Source: Nonlabens sp. MB-3u-79
Lineage (GTDB): Bacteria > Bacteroidota > Bacteroidia > Flavobacteriales > Flavobacteriaceae
DNA length: 64,000 nt
Direction of reading: 5' to 3'
Assembly (NCBI RefSeq): GCF_002831625.1
Contig: NZ_CP025116.1
Location: forward strand, 1,116,001-1,180,000
Numbering within the stretch: position 1 is the stretch's first letter; each line of letters starts with the position of its first letter. Shown here piece by piece: positions 7,438-17,789 of this stretch. Under the pieces are notes generated by a model. It did no database searches and was not told the DNA's origin. It saw nothing but the letters and a program-made list of their open reading frames with translations. The position numbers and the translations under genes were made by a program.

Positions 7438-9384
7438 TTAGCGTACCATTAGCTTCTTGGTGACCGCACCTTTTTCTGAGGTAAGTTTAATAAAGTAGAT
7501 ACCACTGATTTGTGGCGCAGTAAAAACCATCGCAGGACGAGCCTCCAGTTGGTCTTTATAGTCCAGGATCAATCTTCCATGAAGGTCATATATTTTAAGA
7601 TCTGTCAAAACACTAGTGTCTGTAATAATTTGAAAAGTATTGGAAGTAGGGTTGGGAAATAGTTGAAATTCCGCTTTCGCGAAAGCGTCACCTATACCAA
7701 GTGTAGCCGTATTATTCTTGCTTATAGTGGCAACATCTGGATCTATTTCTACCGTAGCAACGTTAAAAGGAACGCTGATGCTAAAATTTTCATTCAAATT
7801 ATTGATGTTCAATACCTCCCATTGTTCTTGACCAGTGACTCCAGTAATTTTAACAGGAAGCGCTACTTCAAATAAACTCACAGAGCTATGGCTGGGCAGC
7901 TGCTGGTAGTTCATTGTGATTCCAGTAGGTGTTGCTGACCAGTTGATCGTATGCTGCGGATAGCCTTCTCCGTAAATCCAGTCGGCAAAAAATTCGGTCA
8001 GATTTTGCCCACTAGTAGCTGCTGCTATAGCTTTAAAATCAGGTGTTTTGGCATAATTAAAAGAAAGTTGTGGGTCGTTCAAGTAGTTTTGAAGGGTTTG
8101 TTGGAAATCGGTGTTCCCTATTTTTTCACGCAACATATGCAATACCATGCTGCCTTTATAATAAGATAGATTGCTATTAAACACACGTCCTACACTTAAG
8201 GTGTCTTGTGCGGGAACATAAACACTGCCGTTAGTAGAAGTGGTGGCTCTATTATTTGCATTCATACGCCAAGACTTAAAACTGCTGCTTCCGTCCAGAT
8301 GCTCTACCGTCATTCCTGTAGCATAAGTAGCAAAACTCTCGTTGAGCCATATGTCTTGCCAGCTGCCACAAGTTACCTTATTCCCAAACCACTGATGAGC
8401 CAGCTCGTGCGCGATCAAACCCCGACTAAATCCGCCCATAAAACTAATAGTGGTGTGCTCCATGCCGCCACCCCAACCGAATTGTGCATGACCGTATTTT
8501 TCACTTCTATAAGGATAGGCTCCAAAGGTGGTTTCAAAGAAGTTCATAATAGGAACGGTCACCGCAGTACTTGCTTGTGCAGTTGCGAGATCTTCGGGAT
8601 ACACATAATTATCTATTGGTAAAGCGGTTGCGCCGCTACCTACCAGATCGGTATATCTGGCATAATTGGTTACCGCAATGGCAATCAGATAAGCTGGAAT
8701 AGGGTAGTTGTGTTGCCATCTGAATCTTTTTCCAGTGGGTGTTGTTGTTTCAGAAAGGAGCAAGCCATTAGAAACGCCTGTGTTTCCTGCGGGGGTATGT
8801 ATAATGACTTCTGTTTGATCAATTTTATCGTTGAGGTCTTGTTTGCAGGGCCACCAGGCTTTGGCGCCATAAGGCTCAGAAAGAGTCCATATAATTCCAG
8901 CATTATTATGCGTGGTTTGCGCAAAACTTCCAAATCCGCTTGCTATAGGGTTACCGCTATAGGTCACACTTAGACTATCTAAAACAGCATTATTTTGCGT
9001 TGCCGGCAGGTCGATAACCAATTCGTCATTTCCATTATTGATATAGGTAAGTGGGACACCTCTTTGTGTTACTTGGCTTACATTCATATTATTAGCCAAG
9101 TCAAATGTTATTTGATTGATGGCACCCACCGCTTCAAAATGGGAGGTTACCGTTCCAGAAATAATCGCAACATCTGGGTCTGTATCGAGTTCTAGACGTA
9201 CGTATTTAAGATCGTAATTTGCAGTAGCTTGATGTATACTGCGTGAGGACGGGTTGATCAAAGAAGATTTTAAGAGACAAGCATCCACACCTGGCTGTGG
9301 ATAAGTGGTAGTTGTTTGTTGTGATGCTGCTTTCGCGAAAGCGAGAATAAAACAAACTAAAATTAGTATTTTAAAATTCTTCAT
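7438..9384 (-). CDS. M1 family aminopeptidase with type IX secretion sorting domain
   Basis: The 648-residue protein has a signal peptide (first about 21 residues), an M1 catalytic core and a C-terminal type A sorting domain. Zinc ligands are H326, H330 and E349 in HELAHQWFG and the later NESFATY; the exopeptidase loop is GGGMEH (305-310), the Bacteroidota variant of GAMEN. The last about 75 residues (FQLFPNPTSN, LKIYDLHGR, SGIYFIKL, KKLMVR) are the signal for type IX secretion, so the enzyme is exported to the surface or medium and likely digests peptides. The gene carries two exact copies of the GCTTTCGCGAAAGC palindrome, one encoding AFAKA at the signal-peptide cleavage region and one just before the sorting domain. 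Confidence 0.93.
   Translation of the reverse strand: MKNFKILILVCFILAFAKAASQQTTTTYPQPGVDACLLKSSLINPSSRSIHQATANYDLKYVRLELDTDPDVAIISGTVTSHFEAVGAINQITFDLANNMNVSQVTQRGVPLTYINNGNDELVIDLPATQNNAVLDSLSVTYSGNPIASGFGSFAQTTHNNAGIIWTLSEPYGAKAWWPCKQDLNDKIDQTEVIIHTPAGNTGVSNGLLLSETTTPTGKRFRWQHNYPIPAYLIAIAVTNYARYTDLVGSGATALPIDNYVYPEDLATAQASTAVTVPIMNFFETTFGAYPYRSEKYGHAQFGWGGGMEHTTISFMGGFSRGLIAHELAHQWFGNKVTCGSWQDIWLNESFATYATGMTVEHLDGSSSFKSWRMNANNRATTSTNGSVYVPAQDTLSVGRVFNSNLSYYKGSMVLHMLREKIGNTDFQQTLQNYLNDPQLSFNYAKTPDFKAIAAATSGQNLTEFFADWIYGEGYPQHTINWSATPTGITMNYQQLPSHSSVSLFEVALPVKITGVTGQEQWEVLNINNLNENFSISVPFNVATVEIDPDVATISKNNTATLGIGDAFAKAEFQLFPNPTSNTFQIITDTSVLTDLKIYDLHGRLILDYKDQLEARPAMVFTAPQISGIYFIKLTSEKGAVTKKLMVR
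7673..7686. repeat. GCTTTCGCGAAAGC palindrome, exact
   Basis: Within the M1 peptidase gene, encoding AFAKA just before the sorting domain. Confidence 0.95.
9329..9342. repeat. GCTTTCGCGAAAGC palindrome, exact
   Basis: Second copy in the M1 peptidase gene, encoding AFAKA at the end of its signal peptide. Confidence 0.95.
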
Positions 9385-9445
9385 TTTATAGGGGGTTTCT
9401 AGTAAGGAAAGTTACAAAACATTCAATATTAGGATAATTAGGTCG

Positions 9446-9453
9446 TAATTTTG
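9446..9453 (+). promoter_or_regulatory. Candidate -7 element (TAATTTTG) for the SCO1 gene
   Basis: TAATTTTG fits the Bacteroidota -7 consensus TAnnTTTG and lies 17 bases before the ATG at 9470. No convincing TTG -33 element is seen at the expected distance. Confidence 0.45.
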
Positions 9454-9469
9454 CAAAAAAGTATCAATT

Positions 9470-10156
9470 ATGCTTCAATTTTTCATTAAAAATAAGTGGC
9501 GCGTTCTTTTTATGTTTGTCTTGTGCAGTGCGATAATGGCTGCTTTTCAATATGCACTTACACCAGAAAAAACGCTTCCAATTCTTCAGCCAGATAAGTT
9601 TGACCCTTCCCTGGTAGACGACTCTATGCTTTTTGTAAAAAAATACCATAAAATAGCTCCTTTTGAATTGGTAAATCAAAACGGAGACAGCATTACTCAA
9701 GACGATTATACGGGTAAGATTTATGTAGCAGACTTTTTCTTTACCACATGTCCTACCATATGCCCTGTCATGACTAAAAACATGATGCTGGTTCAGGAAG
9801 CCTTTATAAATGACCCTGAAGTACTGATTTTATCTCATAGTGTAACTCCAGAAATAGATTCTGTAGCAGTGCTTAAAAAGTATGCAGTTAAAAAAGGGGT
9901 GATGGATGCTAAGTGGAATTTAGTGACAGGTGATCGCAAGCAAATCTATGACCTAGCTCGTAAATCTTATCTCGCTGCAAAAGACAACAAATACGGAGGA
10001 GAATACGCATTGATCCACACAGAGAATTTCTTGCTGGTCGATAAAGAAGGAAGGCTTAGAGGCCGCTCTTATGACGGTACAGATCCAGAAGATGTGCAGA
10101 AATTAATAGAAGATATTTACATCTTAAAAGAGAGTTACAAAAGGCAAGATCAGTGA
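9470..10156 (+). CDS. SCO1/SenC family copper chaperone
   Basis: The protein has 228 residues, with an N-terminal membrane anchor (about 10-27) and a thioredoxin-like SCO domain. The copper motif CPTIC gives C94 and C98, and the third ligand is H183 in LIHTENFLLVD. SCO1 proteins deliver copper to the CuA centre of cytochrome c oxidase on the outer face of the inner membrane. All three ligands are present. The next gene (DUF3078) starts about 100 bases on, so cotranscription is possible but not shown. Confidence 0.92.
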   Translation: MLQFFIKNKWRVLFMFVLCSAIMAAFQYALTPEKTLPILQPDKFDPSLVDDSMLFVKKYHKIAPFELVNQNGDSITQDDYTGKIYVADFFFTTCPTICPVMTKNMMLVQEAFINDPEVLILSHSVTPEIDSVAVLKKYAVKKGVMDAKWNLVTGDRKQIYDLARKSYLAAKDNKYGGEYALIHTENFLLVDKEGRLRGRSYDGTDPEDVQKLIEDIYILKESYKRQDQ

Positions 10157-10257
10157 TCTTGTAGAAAGGCAGCGACTGGCAGGTATTCCTATATTTTTGT
10201 TTTATATTTTTTTTAAAGTATATTTATATTCACTTCACGTTCAACTAATATTCTATT

Positions 10258-11190
10258 ATGAAACAAATACTGTTCAGCCTTGTACTGGCATTTTCAGTAA
10301 GCATGTCTTTTGCTCAAACAGAGCAAGAATTGAAAGCCATGAAAAAAGTAAAGAAAGATTCTATAGCTCAGATCCAAGAACGTGTAGATGCTATCCAATC
10401 AAAGATAGACGCTATTCCAGGCTGGAGGTATGGCGCTTTTGGAACGGTTGGGGTGAACCTCTCCGAATTCAGCAATTGGTATTCTCAAGGGACTGCTAAT
10501 GTGTCTTCTGGAACTATAGGGCTGACGATCAATTCTTTTGCAAATCTCAAACAACCTAAATATTTCTGGAGAAACTCCTTGAATGTTAATTTAGGATGGG
10601 TAAAATTTGATGATAAAGACGACCCAACAGATGATGCTAGTTTTCAAGAAGCGACTGACGTTTTTAATATTTCCTCTCTCTACGGTTTTAAATTAACTGA
10701 AAAAATAGCAATTTCTACATTGGGAGAATACCGTACTACTATTCTTAACAATCTTAATGATCCCGGGTATTTGGATCTTGGAGTTGGTGGTACTTGGACA
10801 CCTGTTACTAATCTTGTCGTAGTGGTGCACCCTTTGAACTACAACTTTGTATTTGTAACAAACAACCCTGTTTTTGAATCTTCTTTTGGAGCAAAAGTAG
10901 TGGCCGATTATACTCGTAGCATAGGTGAGGTGAGTTTTAAATCTAACTTGTCTGTGTTTTATAGTTATGAAAACAGGGATCTTTCTAATTATACGTGGAT
11001 CAATTCTTTTGGTTACACCCTATGGAAAAATATAGGTGTAGGATTTGAGTTTGGTATAAGAGGTAATAAGCAAGAAGCATTGAACTTTGAAAACAACAAC
11101 CTAGCTGTTGGGGCGACTCCATTTACATTTGATTCGGTAAATAATAAGCTGCAATCTTATTATTTAATAGGATTGAATTACAAGATTTAA
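10258..11190 (+). CDS. DUF3078 domain-containing outer-membrane protein
   Basis: The protein has 310 residues, with a signal peptide (MKQILFSLVLAFSVSMSFAQ) and then a short charged helix (residues 22-50) ahead of an all-strand region rich in alternating hydrophobic residues, from WRYGAFGTVGVNLSEFSNWY on. This matches DUF3078, a Bacteroidota family of predicted small beta-barrels. Its function is unknown. A strong terminator follows. Confidence 0.85.
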   Translation: MKQILFSLVLAFSVSMSFAQTEQELKAMKKVKKDSIAQIQERVDAIQSKIDAIPGWRYGAFGTVGVNLSEFSNWYSQGTANVSSGTIGLTINSFANLKQPKYFWRNSLNVNLGWVKFDDKDDPTDDASFQEATDVFNISSLYGFKLTEKIAISTLGEYRTTILNNLNDPGYLDLGVGGTWTPVTNLVVVVHPLNYNFVFVTNNPVFESSFGAKVVADYTRSIGEVSFKSNLSVFYSYENRDLSNYTWINSFGYTLWKNIGVGFEFGIRGNKQEALNFENNNLAVGATPFTFDSVNNKLQSYYLIGLNYKI

Positions 11191-11210
11191 AAGAGCATTT
11201 CATTTATTGA

Positions 11211-11243
11211 AAAAGGCTTTCCATTTCTGGAAAGCCTTTTTTA
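11211..11243 (+). terminator. Rho-independent terminator after DUF3078 gene
   Basis: AAAAGGCTTTCC pairs with GGAAAGCCTTTT around ATTTCT and runs into T residues. Confidence 0.85.
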
Positions 11244-11354
11244 TGCTGGAAAATGATATCTTGAATCAAGAGTATGTTTTATGAAAATAGCGATTTTATT
11301 GTAGCTAAAGTCTTGATTAAAAATGCGACTAACAAAGTAGTTCCACCTTTTTTA

Positions 11355-13766
11355 TTAAAGTCCGAGTTCTTTTTTAGTGGTGCGATTTTGTTCTTCAGGA
11401 GTAGACAGCTCTTTATTTGCCAGTCTGAAATTACCAAAGTTATAAGTAAAGCCCACACTTACTGTTCTCGTTTCTGGCAAGCTCAGGTAATAATTATCTT
11501 GATTTAAATAACGGGTAGTCATTCTTTGGTTTTGGGTTCTAAAAATATCAGTAAAGGCCAGAGATAGTTGTGCTCTTCTATTCCAAAGACTCTTATTAAA
11601 ACTCATGTTAACGCCTAAAGAATCTCCCCATTCATAAGATCCAAAGAGTATACTAGATAAATAGGTGACGTCTACATCCATAGATAAAGTTCTGTTATCT
11701 GCAAGGTTGAATCGGTTAAAGGAGTTGAGATAGAATCCAGTAGTAGAATTGACTACATCTACACCTCCAGATTGAACTGCCCTGGTTTCATTTTCCATGT
11801 AGAATAAACTCGTACTGATCCCAGTATACCAGTTGCTATTTACATATTGATATGTGGCAGCGTCTATGCTATACTGTAATTCATAGTTTAAATTGATGCT
11901 CTGTGAGTTCAATTCATTAGTTGCATTGTTTTGAAAAGGGACATCGCTCAACAAGTTTTCGGCATACAGAAAATAAGTATTGATAAACCAGGCATTCTTA
12001 TGATTCCAGCTCAAGGTGAATTTGTTATTGAATGCTGGTTGTAGATTAGGATTTCCAGTATTTGTATTAAAGTCATTTATAAAAGTACTGAACGGATTTA
12101 AATCTGCGTATCTAGGTCTGTCAATGGATCTTTTATAGCTTAAGGTGTAGGAATTGTTCTCATTAAATTGGTTGGTCAGTGCTAGATTAGGGAATAATTC
12201 TAGGTATTCTTGAGTATTCACTTGGCCTTGAGACTGTGAGACTCCGTCTACATCAGTTTGCTCTGCTCGCAACCCAGCAGCAAAGGACCATTTTTCCCAA
12301 CTGCGATCTAGTTGCGCATAGGCAGCATAAATATTTTCGTCATAAAGGAATAAATCAGATAATGCGGGGTTAAGAATAGAGCCACTATCGGTATCAAAGA
12401 AATTTTGGGAACTGCTTGAAGCAACGTTGGAGAATTTTAAACCAGTACTAAAGGCATAATTTCCTAAGGAGGTATTGTAATCTAATTTTGCCGTATAAAT
12501 ATCGATTTCTTGAAGGGCATCAGTTAAAAAACTGTTTGTTCCTGTTGTAGCCTGATTGTTGTCAAAAAAGCGGGTGCTTAAATCTTGCAGTTGATCACTA
12601 TTGGTAAAAATATAATTTCCCTCTAAAGTTAGAGAAGCACCGTTCTCATTAAGACTATGTTGCCACTGTGCGTTTACAAAACCATTAGTTCTATTTTTCT
12701 CAAATTGAGAGTCGGTGTTAAATCCAGAAAAGCTGGTCCCTGCATGAGGTAAAATGAGCGTTTGGTTTTGATAATTGACATCGTTATTTTGGTTGGTGCT
12801 AAAATTACCAGAAAAGCTTAAAGCATTTTTCTTATCTACGCTAATATCAACAATGGTATTGAAGTTATGAGCGGCACTGCGATCTACTTTTTCTAGTTCA
12901 GTGAACCACCTCTCTGACCTACTGCCATCTGGATTAAAAAAGCCTATTTGTGAGTCGTCAAACTTGAAGTCTTTTCTAGGGCTAAAGTTGTAATTGGCAT
13001 ACACATTAAGCCAGTTATTCTTGTAAAAATGTGAGGTTCCTATCTGGTATTTAGTAAAGGTTCCTTGAGTCCACGAACCGTTTACATTTCCTTTATAACC
13101 TAATGAAATGCCTTTAGAAGTATTGATGTTGATCACAGCAACACCTTCTGCATCATAACTCGCCGGCGGATTTGTAATTACTTCTACACTCTTGATATTG
13201 TCAGCGCTATAACTGCGTAGTAAGCTGCTCAGTTCATCATTGGTCAGGTACACACGCTTGTTATTGATATAAATTACTGCGGGCGAATTTTGAACCATGT
13301 AGGTTCCTTCCATTTCAAAGACCCCTGGAGTCTTTTTTAACAGGTTTTCAGTGTTACCAATGCTTAAGATGGTATTTTCTACATTAAAAACTAATCTATC
13401 AGTCTTTTTATCTATGGTAGGTTTGCTTGCGGTTACCACAACCGCCTCAAGTTGTTCGGGGTCTTCAGCAAGATAGAAATCTCCTATTTTCCCTGAGCCA
13501 GTAATGTTTTGCTTTCGCGAAAGCGTAACATATCCAACAGAAGAAATCTGAAAAGTATATGCTCCTTGTTGAAAATCTTTGAATTCAAACTCTCCTTTTT
13601 CATCTGTTGCTGTTGCTTTGTAAAAGGTACTGTCTGGCATTTTAAAAGTCACAACGGTGGCGTAGGGTATAGCTACTTTCTCTTTAGTCCATACGTTTCC
13701 TGTAAGATCATTTTGTGCAGTCGTACTAAGGACTAGGAGAAAAATAAAAAAGGGTAAATATTTCAT
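11355..13766 (-). CDS. TonB-dependent receptor-like outer-membrane beta-barrel protein
   Basis: The 803-residue protein has a signal peptide, a carboxypeptidase-regulatory-like domain (about 19-105, GNVWTKEKVAIPYATV to GDFYLAEDP), a plug-like region (about 110-215, with KTPGVFEMEG and IKSVEVITNPPASYDAEG) and a long beta-barrel of aromatic-rich strands ending in FTYNFGNF before a polar tail. It belongs to the outer-membrane barrel family often annotated as TonB-dependent receptors in Flavobacteria. The cargo is unknown; no SusD partner is adjacent. An exact palindrome at 13511 encodes part of TLSRKQN at the end of the first domain. Confidence 0.85.
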   Translation of the reverse strand: MKYLPFFIFLLVLSTTAQNDLTGNVWTKEKVAIPYATVVTFKMPDSTFYKATATDEKGEFEFKDFQQGAYTFQISSVGYVTLSRKQNITGSGKIGDFYLAEDPEQLEAVVVTASKPTIDKKTDRLVFNVENTILSIGNTENLLKKTPGVFEMEGTYMVQNSPAVIYINNKRVYLTNDELSSLLRSYSADNIKSVEVITNPPASYDAEGVAVININTSKGISLGYKGNVNGSWTQGTFTKYQIGTSHFYKNNWLNVYANYNFSPRKDFKFDDSQIGFFNPDGSRSERWFTELEKVDRSAAHNFNTIVDISVDKKNALSFSGNFSTNQNNDVNYQNQTLILPHAGTSFSGFNTDSQFEKNRTNGFVNAQWQHSLNENGASLTLEGNYIFTNSDQLQDLSTRFFDNNQATTGTNSFLTDALQEIDIYTAKLDYNTSLGNYAFSTGLKFSNVASSSSQNFFDTDSGSILNPALSDLFLYDENIYAAYAQLDRSWEKWSFAAGLRAEQTDVDGVSQSQGQVNTQEYLELFPNLALTNQFNENNSYTLSYKRSIDRPRYADLNPFSTFINDFNTNTGNPNLQPAFNNKFTLSWNHKNAWFINTYFLYAENLLSDVPFQNNATNELNSQSINLNYELQYSIDAATYQYVNSNWYTGISTSLFYMENETRAVQSGGVDVVNSTTGFYLNSFNRFNLADNRTLSMDVDVTYLSSILFGSYEWGDSLGVNMSFNKSLWNRRAQLSLAFTDIFRTQNQRMTTRYLNQDNYYLSLPETRTVSVGFTYNFGNFRLANKELSTPEEQNRTTKKELGL
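13511..13524. repeat. GCTTTCGCGAAAGC palindrome, exact
   Basis: Within the receptor gene (minus strand), encoding LSRKQ between the first domain's strands. Confidence 0.95.
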
Positions 13767-13831
13767 TCTAAAGAATTTAAAGACGAGCTAAAATACCAAA
13801 CCTCATCAAAACTTCCCGCGATGTTTTAGAT

Positions 13832-13839
13832 TATATTTG
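13832..13839 (+). promoter_or_regulatory. Candidate -7 element (TATATTTG) for lepA
   Basis: TATATTTG fits TAnnTTTG and ends 18 bases before the ATG at 13858. It overlaps the TTG that would be needed for a longer LepA frame, which argues for the start at 13858. Confidence 0.5.
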
Positions 13840-13857
13840 CACACTATTGAAAGGACT

Positions 13858-15657
13858 ATGAAGAATATACGTAATTTTTGTATCATCGCACATATTGATC
13901 ACGGGAAGAGTACGCTGGCAGACAGGCTGTTAGAGGCTACTCAAACGGTTACAAAACGGGAGTCTCAAGCTCAGCTGCTGGACAGCATGGACTTAGAAAG
14001 GGAGCGCGGAATAACGATTAAATCACATGCGATTCAAATGGATTATACGGCTCCAGATGGGGAGCAATATATTTTAAATTTGATTGATACCCCTGGACAC
14101 GTTGACTTTTCTTATGAGGTATCGCGTTCCATAGCCGCCTGTGAAGGCGCCTTACTTATCGTTGATGCTGCACAAAGTATACAAGCACAAACTATTTCTA
14201 ATCTTTACCTAGCTTTAGAAAATAACCTGGAAATTATCCCTGTGCTTAATAAAATAGACCTTCCTAGTGCCAACCCAGAAGAAGTAACAGATGATATCGT
14301 AGATTTATTAGGGTGTGACCCTAGTGATGTTATTCCTGCAAGTGCCAAAACCGGACAAGGAATTCAAGAAATTTTAGATGCGATTATAGCAAGAGTTCCT
14401 GCTCCTAAAGGGAATCCAGACGAGCCGTTACAAGCGCTTGTTTTTGACTCCCAGTACAACCAGTTCCGTGGAGTAGAGACTATTTTTAGAGTGATAAATG
14501 GCTCTATAAAAAAAGGGCAACACATTAAGTTTGTAGCCACAGGAGAAAGCTATCATGCTGACGAGGTGGGTACTTTAAAACTCAATCAAGTTGCTAAAAA
14601 AGAAATAAAAACCGGCGATGTAGGCTACCTCATTACCGGTATCAAAGATGCCAAAGAAGTAAAGGTAGGGGACACGATCACTGACCACGCCACGCCAACT
14701 ACAAATCCTATAAGTGGATTTGAAGATGTAAAGCCTATGGTATTTGCGGGTATTTATCCGGTAGATACAGAGGATTACGAAGATTTGCGATCCAGTATGG
14801 AAAAACTCCAGCTCAATGATGCTTCTCTAGTCTTCCAGGCAGAGAGTAGTGCGGCGCTAGGTTTTGGATTCCGTTGTGGATTTTTAGGTATGTTACACTT
14901 AGAAATTATCCAAGAACGACTGGAACGCGAGTTTGACATGACTGTGATTACTACAGTTCCTAACGTGTCTTATCATGCCTATACTCATAAGAATCCAGAT
15001 GAGATCCTTATCGTAAACAACCCAACCGACCTTCCAGAGCCTTCTAGTTTGAATAGAGTAGAAGAACCTTATATCAAGGCGACTATCATTACTAAATCTG
15101 ATTTTGTAGGGAATGTGATGTCATTATGTATCGAGAAACGCGGTATTGTGACCAATCAAACTTACCTCACCACAGAGCGTGTGGAATTGACTTTTGATAT
15201 GCCACTTGCCGAAATCGTTTTTGACTTTTACGACAGGTTGAAGACGGTGTCTAAAGGCTACGCCTCCTTTGATTACATGCCTATCGGGATGCGGGAGTCA
15301 AAGTTAGTACGAGTAGATATATTATTAAACGCACAAACGGTGGACGCTTTGAGCGCATTGATCCATGCTGATAATGCTTATAATATCGGTAAAAAAATGG
15401 TAGAAAAACTGCGAGAATTGATCCCAAGACAGCAATTTGATATACCCGTACAAGCGGCTATAGGAGCAAAAATCATATCTCGTGAAACCATCAAAGCTTT
15501 GCGTAAAGATGTAACAGCAAAATGTTATGGTGGCGATATCTCTCGTAAACGTAAACTTCTTGAAAAGCAAAAGAAAGGAAAGAAACGCATGCGCCAAGTG
15601 GGTAATGTTGAAATTCCACAAGAGGCATTTATGGCGGTTTTAAAATTGAATGATTAA
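13858..15657 (+). CDS. lepA: Elongation factor 4 (LepA)
   Basis: The 599-residue product is a membrane-associated ribosomal GTPase that back-translocates or remodels stalled ribosomes. G motifs are clear: AHIDHGKST (11-19), [19 protein letters not shown] and NKIDLP. The LepA-specific C-terminal domain is present, ending in a lysine-rich stretch and [16 protein letters not shown]. The ATG at 13858 gives the standard start MKNIRNF; the frame is open to a TTG at 13837 but this would overlap the promoter. A terminator follows at 15697. Confidence 0.97.
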   Translation: MKNIRNFCIIAHIDHGKSTLADRLLEATQTVTKRESQAQLLDSMDLERERGITIKSHAIQMDYTAPDGEQYILNLIDTPGHVDFSYEVSRSIAACEGALLIVDAAQSIQAQTISNLYLALENNLEIIPVLNKIDLPSANPEEVTDDIVDLLGCDPSDVIPASAKTGQGIQEILDAIIARVPAPKGNPDEPLQALVFDSQYNQFRGVETIFRVINGSIKKGQHIKFVATGESYHADEVGTLKLNQVAKKEIKTGDVGYLITGIKDAKEVKVGDTITDHATPTTNPISGFEDVKPMVFAGIYPVDTEDYEDLRSSMEKLQLNDASLVFQAESSAALGFGFRCGFLGMLHLEIIQERLEREFDMTVITTVPNVSYHAYTHKNPDEILIVNNPTDLPEPSSLNRVEEPYIKATIITKSDFVGNVMSLCIEKRGIVTNQTYLTTERVELTFDMPLAEIVFDFYDRLKTVSKGYASFDYMPIGMRESKLVRVDILLNAQTVDALSALIHADNAYNIGKKMVEKLRELIPRQQFDIPVQAAIGAKIISRETIKALRKDVTAKCYGGDISRKRKLLEKQKKGKKRMRQVGNVEIPQEAFMAVLKLND

Positions 15658-15675
15658 GCACTAGATAAGAATATG

Positions 15676-15689
15676 GCTTTTGCGAAAGC
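15676..15689. repeat. Palindrome variant, one mismatch
   Basis: GCTTTTGCGAAAGC in the intergenic gap between lepA and its terminator. Confidence 0.7.
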
Positions 15690-15696
15690 TACTACA

Positions 15697-15726
15697 AAAA
15701 AGTCTCATCAATTTGATGAGACTTTT
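15697..15726 (+). terminator. Terminator after lepA
   Basis: AAAAGTCTCATCAA pairs almost directly with TTGATGAGACTTTT. It is symmetrical enough to serve either strand and lies between the convergent lepA and antiporter genes. Confidence 0.8.
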
Positions 15727-15821
15727 GTTGTTTAGATTCTATTTCATTCACCTAATCCATCTATAAATGCTGCATGAATTCACGACGCATTACGTCTTTT
15801 AGGAAATAAAATGTTTTTTGT

Positions 15822-17672
15822 TTAGGATGGCTTCTCCTCCATAACGACTTCACCAGTGTCTTTTTCTACAATTTGTTTTCCTAGGTAAGCGAGTACACTT
15901 CCTTCTTCAATCTCTAAATTGAGAGCCATGGACGGTATGATATCGATCTTATTATCCTTTCTTACAAATAGAGGTATGATATCGTTATCTGTCTTAGTAA
16001 TTTCTATAAGTCCTTTAAAATGATCTTGAGACCTGATTGTGATCTCATGAATTTTACCGTGATAGCGTGCCACCTCCATCATGTTTACATAATCGTCTGT
16101 CGCAGAAAACAACCCAGCATCAGAGTTTTTATTAGGGTTATTGATCTCGTTAGAATGTACTAATCTGTACGCTCCATTTTCACCAAAACGGTCGCTGAAA
16201 CGTTCAAGAGCGTAGTCATTAATTTGTGAATTACCGGTAAGCGCTAACAAAAACCCAATGTTGTTAAATTCAATATCGTCTGATATGGAGTCTGAATAAA
16301 TGTCGGCGGTTATAGCATCCAGTCCTTGTTCCTTTGCAACACGTATATTGCTTGCATTGGTATCTACTAAAACGACACTGCGGCCATGATCCTTTAGGTA
16401 GGAAGCAATAATTCTAGAGAATTTTGAGGCCCCTACGATCATGATCCCGTTAGATTTCTTAAGGAATACACCTACCATTTTTGCAAACAGTCGCGCGGTG
16501 GTAGCATTGAGCAATACCGTACCGAGGACGATCATAAAAACGAGTGGTGTGATGTATTCTGCTCCTTGAACTCCCTGAGCGACTAATTTAGATCCGAATA
16601 ATGAGGCGATACCAGCAGCAACAATACCACGAGGTCCTACCCAAGAAATAAATAGTTTTTCATTTAATTTCAAACCGCTATGGGTTGAACTAGCAAACAC
16701 ACCAAGGGGCCTAATGACAAAGGCTATGATCGCAAATAGAACTGCGGTTTCCCATCGGTAGATCAAGTAAAGGTCTTCCATGTTGATGTTTGCAGATAGC
16801 AATATGAAGAGAATAGAGATCAACAGTACACTCAGAGATTCTTTAAAGTAAAGCAATTCTTTAAGGTTGGGTAAATTCATATTACCCATTACCATTCCCA
16901 TGACTACTACGGCCAGTAATCCAGATTCATGTGCAAAAGAATCGCTTAGCACAAAAACGCCAAGCACTGTTGCAAGAGTAAAAACATTTAACAAATAATG
17001 AGGGATGAGCTTCTTTTTAATAGAGAAGACCAAGGCATGTGCAAAAGAAAAACCAAAGGTAAACCCGAATAAAACAATCTTACCAAATTCTTCTAAAGCA
17101 ACTAAAGTGAATTCTCCACCAGCGCCCGCACTAATAAATTCAAAAACCAATACAGCAAATAAGGCCCCTATAGGGTCTATAAGAATCCCTTCCCATTTCA
17201 ATATAGAACTCAAGTCTTTTTTAAGAGGAATATTTCTTAGAATAGGAGTAATTACGGTAGGTCCTGTTACAATGATAAGAGCAGAGAAAAGCAGAGAGAT
17301 CTTCCAGCTCAATCCAAAAATATAATGAGCCGCCACGCCACCACCTGTAAAAGTGATAAGTACAGCGATGGATATTAATTTACCGATTACAGGTCCTGTA
17401 TTTAGTATTTCGGTACGTTTTAGGGTGAGTCCGCCTTCAAATAAGATGATGCTTATCGCCAGGGATACAAAATAAAATAAACTGTCTCCAGGGAACAGGC
17501 CTTTTTCTCCATTCCATATGGGCTCTATAATCTTAGCGTCCATATATAATGTAGCGATAGGTCCTACCAGTAGACCTATAATAATAAGTGGTAAAATAGC
17601 CGGGATTTTAAACCTCCATGCCACCCATTGTGCCAGTATTCCTAATATGATAATTCCTGCTAACTCTAGCAT
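15822..17672 (-). CDS. CPA1-family Na+/H+ antiporter with RCK (TrkA) domains
   Basis: The protein has 616 residues. The first about 390 are a cation/proton exchanger membrane domain with about twelve hydrophobic segments (for example GPTVITPILRNIPLKKD and WVGPRGIVAAGIASLFG). It is followed by a Rossmann-type TrkA-N domain (IMIVGASKFSRIIASYLKDH, about 405-510) and a C-terminal TrkA-C-like part (about 540-605). RCK domains let NAD(H) or ligands gate transport. It likely exports Na+ or K+ for pH and salt homeostasis, as expected in a marine bacterium. It is divergent from the Usp-SulP operon and shares its 117-bp upstream region, which holds a palindrome copy. Confidence 0.9.
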   Translation of the reverse strand: MLELAGIIILGILAQWVAWRFKIPAILPLIIIGLLVGPIATLYMDAKIIEPIWNGEKGLFPGDSLFYFVSLAISIILFEGGLTLKRTEILNTGPVIGKLISIAVLITFTGGGVAAHYIFGLSWKISLLFSALIIVTGPTVITPILRNIPLKKDLSSILKWEGILIDPIGALFAVLVFEFISAGAGGEFTLVALEEFGKIVLFGFTFGFSFAHALVFSIKKKLIPHYLLNVFTLATVLGVFVLSDSFAHESGLLAVVVMGMVMGNMNLPNLKELLYFKESLSVLLISILFILLSANINMEDLYLIYRWETAVLFAIIAFVIRPLGVFASSTHSGLKLNEKLFISWVGPRGIVAAGIASLFGSKLVAQGVQGAEYITPLVFMIVLGTVLLNATTARLFAKMVGVFLKKSNGIMIVGASKFSRIIASYLKDHGRSVVLVDTNASNIRVAKEQGLDAITADIYSDSISDDIEFNNIGFLLALTGNSQINDYALERFSDRFGENGAYRLVHSNEINNPNKNSDAGLFSATDDYVNMMEVARYHGKIHEITIRSQDHFKGLIEITKTDNDIIPLFVRKDNKIDIIPSMALNLEIEEGSVLAYLGKQIVEKDTGEVVMEEKPS

Positions 17673-17726
17673 GTTTTAAATTTTGAGGAAAATTACGACC
17701 TTTTTTACAGGTTTTATAATTGTTCC

Positions 17727-17740
17727 GCTTTCGCGAAAGC
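17727..17740. repeat. GCTTTCGCGAAAGC palindrome, exact
   Basis: Intergenic, between the antiporter and the Usp-SulP operon; preceded by TGTTCC, an outer-arm extension. Confidence 0.95.
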
Positions 17741-17789
17741 GAAATACGCAATAATTAAGCCTATATTTATGATTTTTAACAAATATTAA

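Noticed and set aside
8270..8470. M1 peptidase with altered GAMEN loop (GGGMEH) as a sign of inactivity
   Set aside because: GGMEH is a usual variant in Bacteroidota M1 enzymes as I recall, and all zinc ligands are intact.
13837..13857. Longer LepA starting at a TTG
   Set aside because: The TTG overlaps the TATATTTG promoter element, and MKNIRNF from 13858 is the family start.
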